Shown: positions 40,998 to 53,662, counted from the stretch's first letter. The stretch: 58,982 bases of DNA from an uncultured Planctomycetota bacterium (GCA_903892515.1 CAITIS010000017.1:1-58982), one strand, 5' to 3'. Translations and numbers: made by a program. Notes: generated by a model from the letters alone, not told the origin.

Positions 40998-43900
40998 AAC
41001 TTGGCGTAAAGATCGCCATTGCGTTCGTGCTGGGCCTGCTGATCGTCGGCACCGTGGGCATCCAATCTTACCTGGGAATCCAGCGGTTAACCGATACGAA
41101 CCGCTGGGTGACGCATTCTCACGAGGTGCTGGAGGACTTGGAGCACGTCGCGTCGCTGCTCAAGGATGCCGAAACGGGGCAGCGCGGCTTTATCCTGACC
41201 GGCGAAGAGCGTTACCTGGAGCCGTACAACGCGGCCACGGCAGAGATTCCGAAGGACATCGACGCGGTTACGGCCCTGACCAAGGACAGTCCCCAACAAC
41301 AGAGCAGCCTCCAGCAACTTCAGAAGCTATCTCACGACAAGCTTGATGAGTTGCAGGAAACCGTCAAGCTTCGCAAGGCGGGCGGAGTAGAAGCGGCCTT
41401 GCCGGTCATTCGCAGCGACCGGGGCAGGCGGATCATGGACGACATCCGGGCGATCATCGATCAGATGGAGTTGCGTGAACGGGGTTTGCTGGGCGTGCGG
41501 AATCGGGCCGCCAGCGAAGTCACTCAGCGAACCATGGTATCGCTGGGCGCGGGCGTGTTGCTGGCCTTGGTGGTTCTCGGAGTGGCCGCCGTCATTGTCA
41601 CCCGGACGATGCGGCTGGCGAACGGCGACGCATCGTCGCAAGGCGCTGGCCGGAACTGGCCCCGAATAGCCATTCGCTACGCGTTCGCGGTGGCGGTCGT
41701 CGGCTTGGCCATGGCGCTGCGGTCGTGGATGGAACGTGCCTTTGGCCCCATGCCGCCGTTCATCATCTTCTATCCGGCCGTTCTGTTGGTGGCGAGCATC
41801 GCCGGCGGCGGTCCGGGAGTCCTGACGACGCTCCTGGCGGTCCTGGCGGCCGATTACTGGTACTTCCCTCCTTATGGCCAGTTCAACATTGGCTCTTCCA
41901 ACGAGGCGCTGGCGCTGGGCATCTTCGGCGGTTCGAGCTTGTTCCTGAGCGTGCTGGCTGAACGCGTGCATCGCTCCCGCTGGGCCGAGGCGGTAAGCGT
42001 CACCCAGGAGAAGGAACTTGCCCTGATGGACATGGGCAACCTCATGACGCTTGACCTGGAGCACCGGATCGTCCACTGGAGCCAGGGTAATCACCGGCTG
42101 TACGGATTCGACGCCCAGGAAACCCGGGGGCAGTTGACGTACGAATTGCTCCAGACGCACTTTGACCAGCCGCTGGAACAGATTCACGGCGAGCTTTTGG
42201 AGAAAGGCCACTGGGAGGGGGACGTGACTCGGCGCGGCAAGGACGGATCGCCTCTGTCCGTGTCGCTCCTGTGGGCGCTGCGTCGCGACGAAGGGGGAAA
42301 GCCGCTGGACATCCTGGAGGTCAGCACCGACATCACCCGGCAGAAGACGGCCGAGGAAGCGCTGCGGCAACAGTCAGAGGAACTGGCCCAGCAAAACGAG
42401 GAGTTGACCCAGCAGGCGGAGGAACTCTCGCGGCAAACGGAAGAGCTGACGCAGCAGTCCGAAGAGTTGTCCGAGCAAAACGAGGAATTGCAGACGCAGT
42501 CCGAGGAAATCCAGACGCTGAATGCGGACCTTACGCATCGGGAGAAGATCCTTCAGACGCTGTTGGATTCCGCCCGCCTGCCGATCGGCGAACGGGAAGT
42601 GATGGGTAAGATTTGCCAGGCGGCCCTGGAGATAATCGGTCAGCCTGCCATCGGCGTGGCCGTTTGTGAACGGCACGGCCAGGAATTGCAGATTCTTGCT
42701 CACGCCGGGTTCGGCGGCGCTGCCGTGCCTGGCTCCTGGCCGGTGAAGGGTTCGTTTGTCGAGATGGTAATCCAGCAGGGCCGCACCGCCTCCCTGGAGG
42801 ACACCTCGCTTCGGCCGGACCTGAATATCCTGAGCGTTCCCGGCCATCCACGGTTTCCCGCGTCGCTCTCTTCACCGCTGCGCGTCAAGGGCGAGTGTAT
42901 CGGGGCCGTCAGTCTTTACAGCGACAAGCCGCAGCACTGGACCGTGGAACAGTTCGGGCTGATCGAGTGGCTCGCCGCCCAGTGCTCCAACGCCTTGGAA
43001 GCGATGCGGGCCGAGGAGGCGCTGACCGAGAGTCGGGAACGACTCGACTTGGCGTTGCATTCCGCCCGAATGGCCACATTTGACTGGGACATCCTTGCGA
43101 ACAAGCGAACATGGAGCGAAGGGGTCCATCGCTTGTTGGGAACCGATCCGGAGACCTTCACCGGCACCGCCGACGAGTTCTTCAAGGCCTTGCACCAGGA
43201 CGATCGCCGATCTGTGCAGGCTGCCCTCGCCAAGGCCGTCGAAACGACGGCACCCTACGAGACGGAGTATCGCGTGACTTGGCCGGATGGCAGCACTCAT
43301 CACATTGCCGCGCGGGGAATGGTTCACCGCGACAATGCGGGCCGACCGATCCGCATGACCGGCATCTGCTGGGACATCACCGATCGCAATCGGGCCGAGG
43401 AGGAACTCCACAGGCTCAATCGCACGCTCAAGGCGCTTGGCCGCAGCGGCCAAGCCATGCTGCGTGCTCGCGATGAAGAAGACTACTTGAACGAAGCGTG
43501 CCGGATCATCGTTGAAGACTGCGGCCATGCCATGGTGTGGATAGGCTACGCGGAGAACGATGCGATCCAAAGCGTCCGGCCAGTGGCGTCATTCGGCTTT
43601 GACGAAGGGTATATCGAGACTCTCAAGGTCACTTGGGCGGACACCGAACTTGGCCGCGGGCCAACGGGCACGGCCATCCGCACGGGCAAGCCGGCCTTCT
43701 GCCGGAACATGCTCACCGACCCGCTCTTTGGACCTTGGCGTGAACAGGCCGTTAAGCGTGGGTACGCGTCTTCTCTGGTCTTGCCGCTGATATCCGACGG
43801 CAAGGCCTTTGGCGCCCTGACGATCTACTTCCGGGAGCCCGACCCGTTTACGCCGGACGAGGTCTCCTTGCTGACGGAACTGGCCGACGATCTGGCCCAT

Positions 43901-45418
43901 GGCATCACCGCCATCCGCATGCGCTCCGCCCGCGAACGGGCCGAGGAGGCGCTGCAGGAAAGCGAGCGGCGGTATCGCTCCCTGTTCGACAACATGCTCG
44001 ACGGATACGCGTACTGCCGCATGCTCTACGAGAATCAGAACCCAAGCGATTTCGTCTACCTGGGCGTCAATGATGCCTTCGAACGATTGACCGGGCTTAA
44101 GGATGTCGTTGGCAAGAAGGTCAGCGAGGTCATTCCGGGCATCGCCCAGTCCAGCCCGGAGTTGCTGCAAACCTATGGCCGAGTCGCCATGACCGGCCAG
44201 CCGGAACGATTGGAGACTTACCTGGCTGCGTTGAAAACCTGGTTCTCCATCGCCGTCTATAGCCCGGCAAAAGACCACTTTGTCGCGGTATTCGACAATA
44301 TCACCGAGCGCAAGCGGGGGGAGGAGGCGTTACGGGAGAGTGAAGATCGGCTCCGGACGATGGCCGACTCCATCCCGCAGCTCGCGTGGGTTGCCAAGGC
44401 CGATGGGTTTATCTATTGGTACAACCGCCGCTGGTACGAATACACCGGGACCACGCCCGAGCAGATGGAAGGCTGGGGCTGGCAAAGCGTGCATGATCCC
44501 AACATGCTGCCGGCCGTGATGGAACAGTGGCAGGCCTCGATTGCCACGGGGCAGCCGTTTGACATGGAATTCCCGCTGCGCTCCGCCGATGGCAAGTTCC
44601 GCCAGTTCTTGACACGGGGCGTGCCCCTCAAAGACGCCCAAGGCCGCGTCGTTCAGTGGTGTGGCACCAACACCGATATTTCCGAGCGGGCAGCGGCCGA
44701 GGCTGTCTTGCGCCAGACGGCCGAGGAACTGGCCCGCTCCAATAAGGAGTTGGAGCAGTTTGCATATATTTCCAGCCATGACCTGCAGGAGCCGCTGCGC
44801 CAGGTGAGAGCGTTCGTGCAGCTCCTGCGCGACCGTCACGCCGACAAGCTCGAAGGCAGCGCGGCCGAGTATCTCCAGTTCGTATATGACGGGGCTTCCC
44901 GCATGAGCGACCTGGTGCAAGGCCTGCTGGCTTATTCCAGGGTGGGCGCACGCGATGCACGCCATGAATCGACACCCTGTCAGCAGGCCTTGGATGCCGC
45001 CTTGTCCAACCTGCAATTGAGCATTGCCGAATCGCAAGCCTGCATCACGCATGATGAACTGCCAACGGTCATGGCCGAACGTACGCAACTGACGCAGCTC
45101 TTCCAGAACCTCATCGGAAACGCCATCAAGTTCCGCCAGGACGGCGTGGCGCCGCGAATTCACGTCGCTTGCCGTCGCGAGGGGCGTCAATGGTTGTTCG
45201 GTGTCAAGGACAACGGCATCGGCATCGACCCGGAGCACTATGGGAAGGTATTCCTGATCTTCCAACGCCTGCATGGTCGGGAGAGGTACCCTGGCACGGG
45301 TATCGGCTTGGCCATCTGCAAGAAGATCGTCGAGCAGCACGGTGGAAAGATATGGATCGACTCCAAGGTTGGAGAAGGCAGCAGCTTCTGTTTCACTTTG
45401 CCGGAGGAAAGCGTGTGA
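40994..45418 (+). CDS. giant membrane hybrid-sensor histidine kinase (CHASE3, DUF4118, PAS/GAF)
   Basis: The 1474-residue protein has, in order, a membrane helix (5-27), a CHASE3 sensor (about 40-180), a second helix (about 181-203) and a DUF4118 four-helix membrane domain (about 223-322) like that of KdpD. A PAS domain (342-445), a coiled coil of QxEEL heptads (455-517), GAF (532-665), PAS (676-799), GAF (815-975) and two more PAS domains (989-1232) follow. It ends with HisKA (phosphoacceptor His near 1262 in SSHDLQEPLRQ) and a HATPase (DNGIGIDPEHYGKVFLIFQR, GTGIGLAICKKIVEQHGG). There is no receiver domain. It is translationally coupled to the CheR gene and converges on kdpE. The input is unknown. 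Confidence 0.93.
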   Translation: MKLGVKIAIAFVLGLLIVGTVGIQSYLGIQRLTDTNRWVTHSHEVLEDLEHVASLLKDAETGQRGFILTGEERYLEPYNAATAEIPKDIDAVTALTKDSPQQQSSLQQLQKLSHDKLDELQETVKLRKAGGVEAALPVIRSDRGRRIMDDIRAIIDQMELRERGLLGVRNRAASEVTQRTMVSLGAGVLLALVVLGVAAVIVTRTMRLANGDASSQGAGRNWPRIAIRYAFAVAVVGLAMALRSWMERAFGPMPPFIIFYPAVLLVASIAGGGPGVLTTLLAVLAADYWYFPPYGQFNIGSSNEALALGIFGGSSLFLSVLAERVHRSRWAEAVSVTQEKELALMDMGNLMTLDLEHRIVHWSQGNHRLYGFDAQETRGQLTYELLQTHFDQPLEQIHGELLEKGHWEGDVTRRGKDGSPLSVSLLWALRRDEGGKPLDILEVSTDITRQKTAEEALRQQSEELAQQNEELTQQAEELSRQTEELTQQSEELSEQNEELQTQSEEIQTLNADLTHREKILQTLLDSARLPIGEREVMGKICQAALEIIGQPAIGVAVCERHGQELQILAHAGFGGAAVPGSWPVKGSFVEMVIQQGRTASLEDTSLRPDLNILSVPGHPRFPASLSSPLRVKGECIGAVSLYSDKPQHWTVEQFGLIEWLAAQCSNALEAMRAEEALTESRERLDLALHSARMATFDWDILANKRTWSEGVHRLLGTDPETFTGTADEFFKALHQDDRRSVQAALAKAVETTAPYETEYRVTWPDGSTHHIAARGMVHRDNAGRPIRMTGICWDITDRNRAEEELHRLNRTLKALGRSGQAMLRARDEEDYLNEACRIIVEDCGHAMVWIGYAENDAIQSVRPVASFGFDEGYIETLKVTWADTELGRGPTGTAIRTGKPAFCRNMLTDPLFGPWREQAVKRGYASSLVLPLISDGKAFGALTIYFREPDPFTPDEVSLLTELADDLAHGITAIRMRSARERAEEALQESERRYRSLFDNMLDGYAYCRMLYENQNPSDFVYLGVNDAFERLTGLKDVVGKKVSEVIPGIAQSSPELLQTYGRVAMTGQPERLETYLAALKTWFSIAVYSPAKDHFVAVFDNITERKRGEEALRESEDRLRTMADSIPQLAWVAKADGFIYWYNRRWYEYTGTTPEQMEGWGWQSVHDPNMLPAVMEQWQASIATGQPFDMEFPLRSADGKFRQFLTRGVPLKDAQGRVVQWCGTNTDISERAAAEAVLRQTAEELARSNKELEQFAYISSHDLQEPLRQVRAFVQLLRDRHADKLEGSAAEYLQFVYDGASRMSDLVQGLLAYSRVGARDARHESTPCQQALDAALSNLQLSIAESQACITHDELPTVMAERTQLTQLFQNLIGNAIKFRQDGVAPRIHVACRREGRQWLFGVKDNGIGIDPEHYGKVFLIFQRLHGRERYPGTGIGLAICKKIVEQHGGKIWIDSKVGEGSSFCFTLPEESV

Positions 45419-45461
45419 ACGCTGACTCAAGAGATTCGGTAGTGATGCCGCCGCGCGAGTG

Positions 45462-46160
45462 TCACTGATCCGCGAAACGATACCCGATGCCGGTTTCGGT
45501 GAGCAGGTATCGCGGCTGAGCGGGATCCGGTTCGATCTTGCGGCGAAGCTGGGCCATGTGGACACGGAGATAGTGCGTGTCCTGCGTGTGGTGCGGGCCC
45601 CAGACTTCCTTGAGCAGTGCCTGGTGCGTGAGCACCTTGCCGGCGTATCGCACTAACACGGTCAGCAGCTTGTACTCGATTGGGGTCAGATGCACTTCCG
45701 TGTCGCCGACGAAGACGTGCCGGCCGGCCAGGTCAACACGCAGATCACCCACGATGAATGTCGGCTGGGGGCTGTTGTCGGCCAGACGGGCTGTGTGGCG
45801 AATGGCAACGCGAATGCGGGCCAGGAGTTCGCCGGTGCTGAAGGGCTTGGTGAGGTAGTCGTCAGCGCCGGCGTCCAAGGCGGCGATCTTGTCCTTCTCC
45901 TGTCCCCTGGCAGACAGGACGATGATTGGCACATTGGACCATTCCCGCAGACGGCGCGTGACCTCCAGGCCGTCAAGGTCGGGCAAGCCCAGATCCAGCA
46001 ACACCACGTCGGGGTTGTAGTCGGCGGCGCGGGCCAAGCCATCCTTGCCGGTTTCGGCCCCCAGCAGGCGGAACCCGTGGGCAGGCAACGATGCCCCCAG
46101 GAACTTGTGGACAGGTGGCTCATCTTCAATCAAAAGGATGAGCGGCTCGGTATCGGTCAT
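45462..46160 (-). CDS. kdpE: KdpE response regulator
   Basis: KdpE is the OmpR-family regulator of the kdp operon, phosphorylated by KdpD when potassium is low. The receiver domain has the acidic pair in LLIEDEP, the phosphoacceptor Asp in PDVVLLDLGLPDLDG and the lysine in DDYLTKPFSTGELLARI. The winged helix follows (LTPIEYKLLTVLVRYAGKVL, THYLRVHMAQLRRKIEPD). The length of 232 is normal. It is the last gene of the operon; its ATG overlaps the kdpD stop by 4 nt (ATGA). Likely binding sites lie at 53510-53547. Confidence 0.96.
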   Translation of the reverse strand: MTDTEPLILLIEDEPPVHKFLGASLPAHGFRLLGAETGKDGLARAADYNPDVVLLDLGLPDLDGLEVTRRLREWSNVPIIVLSARGQEKDKIAALDAGADDYLTKPFSTGELLARIRVAIRHTARLADNSPQPTFIVGDLRVDLAGRHVFVGDTEVHLTPIEYKLLTVLVRYAGKVLTHQALLKEVWGPHHTQDTHYLRVHMAQLRRKIEPDPAQPRYLLTETGIGYRFADQ

Positions 46161-48835
46161 GGCTGGCTCTCCGTGACGGTCGGTTCGACATCGCGGGGCA
46201 GCGCGAAGCTGAACACCGCCCCGCCCCCAGGCCGACCATCAACCCATATTCGTCCGCCATGTGCAGTCACGATTGCCCGGCAGATGGCCAAGCCCAGACC
46301 GACCCCCGGCTTCCTGACGGCGTCCTGACCGCGGACGAACTTCTCGAAGATGCGTTCACGTTGCTCGACGGGAACGCCCGGACCTCGGTCGGCCACTGAA
46401 ACGGTCGCAGCCGCGGCGTCGGCGCTGGCTGAGATCTCAATCTCGCCTCCGGCAGGCGAGTACTTGGCCGCGTTGTCCAGGAGATTGACCAGCACCTGCT
46501 CCATAAGCACAGAATCGGCGTAAAGCATCGGCAGATCTGCTGGCACGTTCACTTTCAGGGTATGGTTGGTCAATCGTTTGGCGCACCGCTGTACGGACGA
46601 ACCGATCATTTCCTCCAGGGGCAGCCATTCCCGGCTGGGCGTGACCTGTCCCGATTCCAGGCGTGTCATGTCCAGCAGGTTGCCCACAAGGCGATTGACT
46701 CGCTCAGCTTCATCGGAGATCGTCTGCAACAACTCACTGCGGACTTGTGAGGATAACGTGTCGGCCGATTCAACCAGCGTTCCGGCCGCGCCGATTATGC
46801 CCGTCAGCGGCGTCCGCAAATCATGTGAGACGCTGCTCAGCAGTGCGTTGCGCATCTTCTCTGCCTCTACCAGCACCTGCGACTGCCGCACCTGGTCGGA
46901 AAGCCGAATGCGTTCAAGCGCCCCGGCGATCAGGGCCGCAAGGGTGGTGAGCAACTGCACCTGGTCTGGCGCGAGCGGCTGTTGATGATGTGGCCGCAAC
47001 CCTATGACCCCCAGGCGCGCCGCCGAAGCCACCAGCGGCGCGAACAGCCAAGGTGTTGCCGGGAGCGTGTCGGTTCCCAGCCCGGCGAGTTGGGCGTGCT
47101 CCAGCACCCACTGGGCGACGGCCAAATCCTGCGGTCCCGGAGTTGGGGTCGGCAAAGCGACGGTCGTCACGTCCTGGGCGGCAACGCGGCCGCCTGCGTC
47201 GCCCAACAAGACGACCACGTCGCAGTCGAGTACCCGACCGACATGCTCCTTGGCCAGTTCCGCAGCCTGCGCGATTGTGCTGACGTCGGCCAGATCCTTG
47301 CTCATGGAGTAAAGCGTCACGGTGCGAAGCTCGCGTTGGCGGGCGGCGTCGGCCTGGTGACGGACGCGAACCACGAGCGTGCTGACGACAATGCCAGTGA
47401 CAGCCAGCACGCTGACCGTAATCCAGTACAGCGGATTGGATAGCTCAAGCGTATACAGCGGCGGGATGAAGAAGAAGTTCAGTGCCGATGCGCTGAGGAT
47501 GGATGCCAGCACAGCCGGGCCACGCCGACCGCGGAGGGCAACACCGATCACGCCCAGCAGGTACACCATGATCGTGCTGGACAGGTCAAAGGCCGTCAGC
47601 AGCTTCCCGGCGACGGTGCACAGGGCCACGACCGCTACGGCAAGCAGATAGAGTCTCCACGGCACCTCTCGCGGCCGTCGCACGCCGGCATGGTGCGGCG
47701 GCACGCCTTCCTCGCCGGTGATGACATGCACGTCAATGGCGCCGCAGCAACGGACCAGTTCATACACGAGCGAGCCGTGCAGCCAGTCGTGCCAGCGGGC
47801 ATGGACGGGCTTGCCCACGATGACCTTGGTGACGTTTCTTGCCTGGGCGTAAGCGACGATCTCCTGGGCGACGTTGGGGCCCGAGAGCGTGGCAGTCTCG
47901 GCGCCGAGCAGCCCGGCCATCCGCAGGTTCGACCACACGCGATCCTGGGCCTCCTGGCTCATGCGCGAGCCTGGCTTCTCGACTGACACCGCCAGCCAGG
48001 GACATCGCTGCGTCATGGCCATCCGCGCCGTAGCCCGGACCAGCCGGGCCGAAAAAGGGCTTGGCCCGACGCACACCAGCAGGCGGTCAGCCGTTGGGCA
48101 GACTCCGCCCTGATGGCGGTAAGCCTCGGCCTGGACGTTCACCCGTTCGGCCGTGCGACGAAGGGCCAGTTCACGCAGGGCGACGAGGTTGCTCTTCTGG
48201 AAAAAACTCTGAAGGGCTGCTGCCGCCCGCTCGGGAAGATAGACCTTGCCCTCGGCCAGACGTTGGAGAAGTTCGTCGGGCGGACAATCCACAATCTCCA
48301 CTTCGTTGGCTTGGTCGAAGATGGTGTCCGGAACGGTCTCGCGGACACGAACACTGCTGAACTGCGCCACGATATCGTTGAGCGTCTCGATGTGCTGGAC
48401 GTTGAGTGTGCTGTAAACGTCGATGCCGGCTTCCAGCAGCTCCATCACGTCCTGCCACCGCTTGGCGTGCCTGCTGCCAACGGCGTTGCTATGGGCCAGT
48501 TCATCGACGAGGATGAGCTTCGGCTTGCGAGCCAGCGCTGCGTCCAGATCGAACTCGGTGAGCTTCGCTCCGCGGTATTCGACCTGGCGGACCGGCAGCG
48601 ACGCCAGTCCGTTCAGAAGCGCCATAGTCTCCGGCCGGGCGTGCGGCTCGACGTAGCCGACAACCACATCCACGCCGTCGCTGGCCTGCTTACGAGCCGC
48701 CTCCAGCATGGTGTACGTCTTGCCCACGCCGGCACAAGCGCCGAAGAACACCTTGAGCCTCCCGCGCACGGCCTTGTGTTCCTCGGCCTGCACCTTGGCT
48801 AGCAGTTCATCGGGATTTGGACGCCGCTCTTCCAT
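46157..48835 (-). CDS. kdpD: KdpD sensor histidine kinase
   Basis: KdpD senses potassium limitation and turgor and controls KdpE. The 892-residue protein is complete. It has a KdpD N-domain with Walker A GACAGVGKT (near residue 32) and VDELAHSNAVGSRHAKRWQD, a USP-like domain (about 235-370), a DUF4118 membrane domain with four helices (about 395-500) and a GAF domain. HisKA (SSVSHDLRTPLTGIIGAAG) and HATPase (DNAAKYSPAGGEIE, GLGLAICRAIVTAHGG) complete it. It starts 6 nt after kdpC. The DUF4118 domain is shared with the giant kinase next door, an unusual juxtaposition. Confidence 0.97.
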   Translation of the reverse strand: MEERRPNPDELLAKVQAEEHKAVRGRLKVFFGACAGVGKTYTMLEAARKQASDGVDVVVGYVEPHARPETMALLNGLASLPVRQVEYRGAKLTEFDLDAALARKPKLILVDELAHSNAVGSRHAKRWQDVMELLEAGIDVYSTLNVQHIETLNDIVAQFSSVRVRETVPDTIFDQANEVEIVDCPPDELLQRLAEGKVYLPERAAAALQSFFQKSNLVALRELALRRTAERVNVQAEAYRHQGGVCPTADRLLVCVGPSPFSARLVRATARMAMTQRCPWLAVSVEKPGSRMSQEAQDRVWSNLRMAGLLGAETATLSGPNVAQEIVAYAQARNVTKVIVGKPVHARWHDWLHGSLVYELVRCCGAIDVHVITGEEGVPPHHAGVRRPREVPWRLYLLAVAVVALCTVAGKLLTAFDLSSTIMVYLLGVIGVALRGRRGPAVLASILSASALNFFFIPPLYTLELSNPLYWITVSVLAVTGIVVSTLVVRVRHQADAARQRELRTVTLYSMSKDLADVSTIAQAAELAKEHVGRVLDCDVVVLLGDAGGRVAAQDVTTVALPTPTPGPQDLAVAQWVLEHAQLAGLGTDTLPATPWLFAPLVASAARLGVIGLRPHHQQPLAPDQVQLLTTLAALIAGALERIRLSDQVRQSQVLVEAEKMRNALLSSVSHDLRTPLTGIIGAAGTLVESADTLSSQVRSELLQTISDEAERVNRLVGNLLDMTRLESGQVTPSREWLPLEEMIGSSVQRCAKRLTNHTLKVNVPADLPMLYADSVLMEQVLVNLLDNAAKYSPAGGEIEISASADAAAATVSVADRGPGVPVEQRERIFEKFVRGQDAVRKPGVGLGLAICRAIVTAHGGRIWVDGRPGGGAVFSFALPRDVEPTVTESQP

Positions 48836-48841
48836 CGGCCC

Positions 48842-49417
48842 CTATTCTACGCTGTCCAGAGCGAGGTTCAACTTCAACACATTGACACGCTTCTCGCCGA
48901 GAACTCCGAGTTGCCGGTCTTGCACGTGACGCATCACCAGGGCTCGCACCCTGGCCTCGTCCAGGCCGCGAACGTGGGCCACTCGTGGAACTTGATACAG
49001 TGCGGCCGAGACACTGATGTCCGGGTCAAGCCCGCTGCCACTGGATGTTACCAGGTCCACGGGAACTGGCGCAGCGTTGTCAGGATCGGCTTTGTGCAAG
49101 GCATCCAGCCTTGCTTTGGCGGCGCCGGCAAGGCTTTGATTCATCGGGCCATAGTTGGACCCGCTCGACGCGCCACCGTTGTATGGTGGGCTTGTCGCGC
49201 TGAGCCGGCCCCAGAAGTACCTGGGATCATCAAACGACTGGCCGATGAGTTCCGACCCGACTGCCTTGCCGTTGCGCTCAATCAGGCTTCCGTTGGCCTG
49301 GTGCGGAAAGAGCCCCTGTGCCACACCCGTCACGACCAGCGGATATAGCACTCCGGTCAAGAGCGTCATCAGAGCCAGAATCACGACAGCAGGTCGAAGT
49401 TGCTTCCACATGGTCAT
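48842..49417 (-). CDS. kdpC: KdpC, potassium-transporting ATPase subunit C
   Basis: KdpC is the single-span subunit that bridges KdpA and KdpB and raises ATP affinity. The N-terminal helix is [28 protein letters not shown], and the periplasmic part has the family motifs [31 protein letters not shown] and [24 protein letters not shown]. The length of 191 is normal. It lies 9 nt after kdpB. No unusual feature is seen. Confidence 0.97.
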   Translation of the reverse strand: MTMWKQLRPAVVILALMTLLTGVLYPLVVTGVAQGLFPHQANGSLIERNGKAVGSELIGQSFDDPRYFWGRLSATSPPYNGGASSGSNYGPMNQSLAGAAKARLDALHKADPDNAAPVPVDLVTSSGSGLDPDISVSAALYQVPRVAHVRGLDEARVRALVMRHVQDRQLGVLGEKRVNVLKLNLALDSVE

Positions 49418-49426
49418 GCCTCTTTC

Positions 49427-51549
<2,123 letters not shown>

Positions 51550-51553
<4 letters not shown>

Positions 51554-53307
51554 AGCTGTCCTCCCCACAGCATCAGGTGCTCGACAATGGGCCCCAACGC
51601 CAAGGCCGGCAGGAACGCCAGCGCGCCGACGATCGCTACCACGATCGCCAGCAGGATCACAAACAGCGGCTGATGGGTCGGCAACGTGCCAGGGCTGGGC
51701 GGGATGTACTTCTTGGCCGCCAGCGCCCCAGCCGCCGCCAGCACGGGAATCGCCAGTCCATAACGGCCCAGCAGCATGGTCAGCCCCAGGGCGATGTTGT
51801 AGAAGGGCCGGTCGGTGGAAAGCCCGGCAAACGCGCTGCCGTTGTTATTGGAGGTGGAACTGAAGGCGTACAGAATCTCGCTGAACCCATGCGGCCCGCC
51901 GTTGGCGACGGCTGATCGCCCGGCTTCCGTCGTCACCGCCAGCGCCGTTCCTAACAGCACCAGCATGGGCGGAATGAGGATGACCAGGCTGGCCATCTTC
52001 ATCTCGAACGCCTCGATCTTCTTGCCCAGGTATTCGGGCGTCCTGCCGACCATCAGCCCGGCCACGAACACGGCGATGATGGCGAACATCAACATGCCGT
52101 ACAGTCCGCTGCCCACCCCGCCAAAGACTACTTCGCCAAGCTGGATCATCCACAGCGGCACCAGGCCGCCAAGCGGCGTATAGGAATCGTGCATGCTGTT
52201 GGCGCTGCCGTTGGAGGCGGCCGTGGTGGCCGTCGCCCACACCGCCGAATTGGCGATGCCGAAGCGGACCTCCTTGCCCTCCATGTTCCCGCCAGGCTGC
52301 AAGTCCGACGCCGACTGATCCGCCCCGAGCTTTGCCAATGCCGGGTTGCCCTGCGATTCTGACCAGGCGCACAGGCTCAGCATCGGCACGAAGATTATCA
52401 GCATCACCAGCAGCACCGCCCAGCCTTGTCGCGTGTCGCCTACCATCTTGCCGAACGTGTAGCACAAGGCCGCCGGGATCAGCAGGATCGCCAGCATCTC
52501 CAGCAAGCCCGACAGCGGCGTAGGATTCTCGAACGGGTGGCAACTGTTGACGTTGAAGAAGCCGCCGCCATTGGTGCCGAGCTGCTTGATCGCCACCTGC
52601 GAAGCGGCCGGGCCAACGGCGATGGTCTGGGTTGTGATTACAGTTTGCCCGCCGGCATCTTTCGTCGGCTGGACAAGTTGAACCTGCCGGTATGGCTCGA
52701 ATGTCTGCACCACGCCCTGCGACACCAGCACGATGGCTAGCACTATCGCCAGCGGCAGCAGGATGTAGAGCGTCGTTCGCGTCAGGTCCACCCAGAAGTT
52801 GCCGATGGTGCTGGCTGACCGCCGAACGATGCCGCGAATCAGGGCCACAAGAACCGCCATGCCTGTGGCCGCCGATACGAAGTTCTGCACCGTCAGTCCG
52901 ATCATCTGCACGAAATAGCTCAGTGTCGTCTCGCCGCTATAGCTCTGCCAGTTGGTGTTGGTGGCGAAGCTGGCGGCTGTGTTGAAGGCCAGGTCGGGCT
53001 TCACCGCGCCGATGCCCTGCGGGTTCAACGGCAAGGCGCCCTGGAGGAGTTGAAGGCCGAACACGACCAGGAACCCAAGTGCGTTGAACAGCAGCATGGC
53101 CCAGGCATATGTTGTCCAACGCATCTCGTGGTCGGCAGCTCGCACGCCCGCCAGGCGATAGATCAGTCGTTCCAACGGCCCAAGCACGCGGTCCAGTCCG
53201 TATGGCCCGCCTTCGTATACCCGGGCCATGTACCAGCCCAGTGGCTTGACTAACGCCAGCAGCACTGCCAGGTACAAAACGATCTGGAGTATGCCTTGGG
53301 CGGTCAT
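51550..53307 (-). CDS. kdpA: KdpA, potassium-transporting ATPase channel-like subunit
   Basis: KdpA is the potassium-selective, channel-like membrane subunit. The 585 residues carry about ten membrane helices and selectivity-filter regions such as [38 protein letters not shown] and the [13 protein letters not shown] loop. The ATG at 53307 overlaps the stop of kdpF (ATGA), and the family start [24 protein letters not shown] supports it over a longer reading. The loop around residues 220-250 is somewhat longer than in E. coli ([16 protein letters not shown]). Confidence 0.97.
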
Positions 53308-53390
53308 GCGAACCACTCCGGCTTGAGCAGGGCCACGGCCAGGTAGGCCAGCAATCCAACCGTCAGGATGCCCACGATCCACTCAAACAT
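53304..53390 (-). CDS. kdpF: KdpF, small single-span subunit
   Basis: This 28-residue ORF reads [14 protein letters not shown] and then [14 protein letters not shown]. It has one hydrophobic span and the LLKPEWF ending typical of KdpF, the small stabilising subunit of the Kdp complex. Its TGA overlaps the kdpA ATG as ATGA, and GAGGAA lies 6 nt before its own ATG. It is the first gene of kdpFABCDE. Confidence 0.92.
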   Translation of the reverse strand: MFEWIVGILTVGLLAYLAVALLKPEWFA

Positions 53391-53479
53391 GCCTTGTTCC
53401 TCATCCACTTGTCGCAGAACGCTGACGGCTCTCTGGCCCGACATGGCCAGGCAATGCCAGAGGCTCTGCTAACACTGCA

Positions 53480-53547
53480 ATACTAGGGAGCAGTCGCTTC
53501 GCAGTTGAATCAAGACAGCCCTCGTCGGCATCAAGAAAGTGTCAAGA
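53480..53547 (-). promoter_or_regulatory. candidate kdp promoter with KdpE-type direct repeats
   Basis: On the minus strand three TCTTGA hexamers lie at 53542-53547, 53531-53536 and 53510-53515, with 11 and 21 bp between their starts, so all face the same side of the helix. A TAGTAT -10 box (53480-53485) follows, with a poor -35. OmpR-family regulators bind direct repeats with this spacing. The kdpF leader would be about 85 nt. Confidence 0.55.
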
Positions 53548-53624
53548 TGACCGCCTTCGCTGGAATCCCGGGCGCGGTTCCATTGTGGAATCCAACGCCG
53601 CGGCAGAACGCGCCAGAATTTCAA

Positions 53625-53652
53625 TTGACCGCGCCGAATGTGATGATATGAT
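53625..53652 (+). promoter_or_regulatory. promoter of the prs leader
   Basis: TTGACC (53625-53630), a 16-nt spacer and TATGAT (53647-53652) form one of the best sigma-70 matches in the window. The predicted start is near 53659, leaving a leader of about 280 nt before prs. Confidence 0.7.
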
Positions 53653-53662
53653 CGTTGAAGTA

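Noticed and set aside
53391..53547. c-di-AMP riboswitch upstream of kdpF
   Set aside because: Potassium genes are often under the ydaO-type riboswitch, but I see none of its conserved blocks and the leader is too short. Direct repeats for KdpE are a better explanation.
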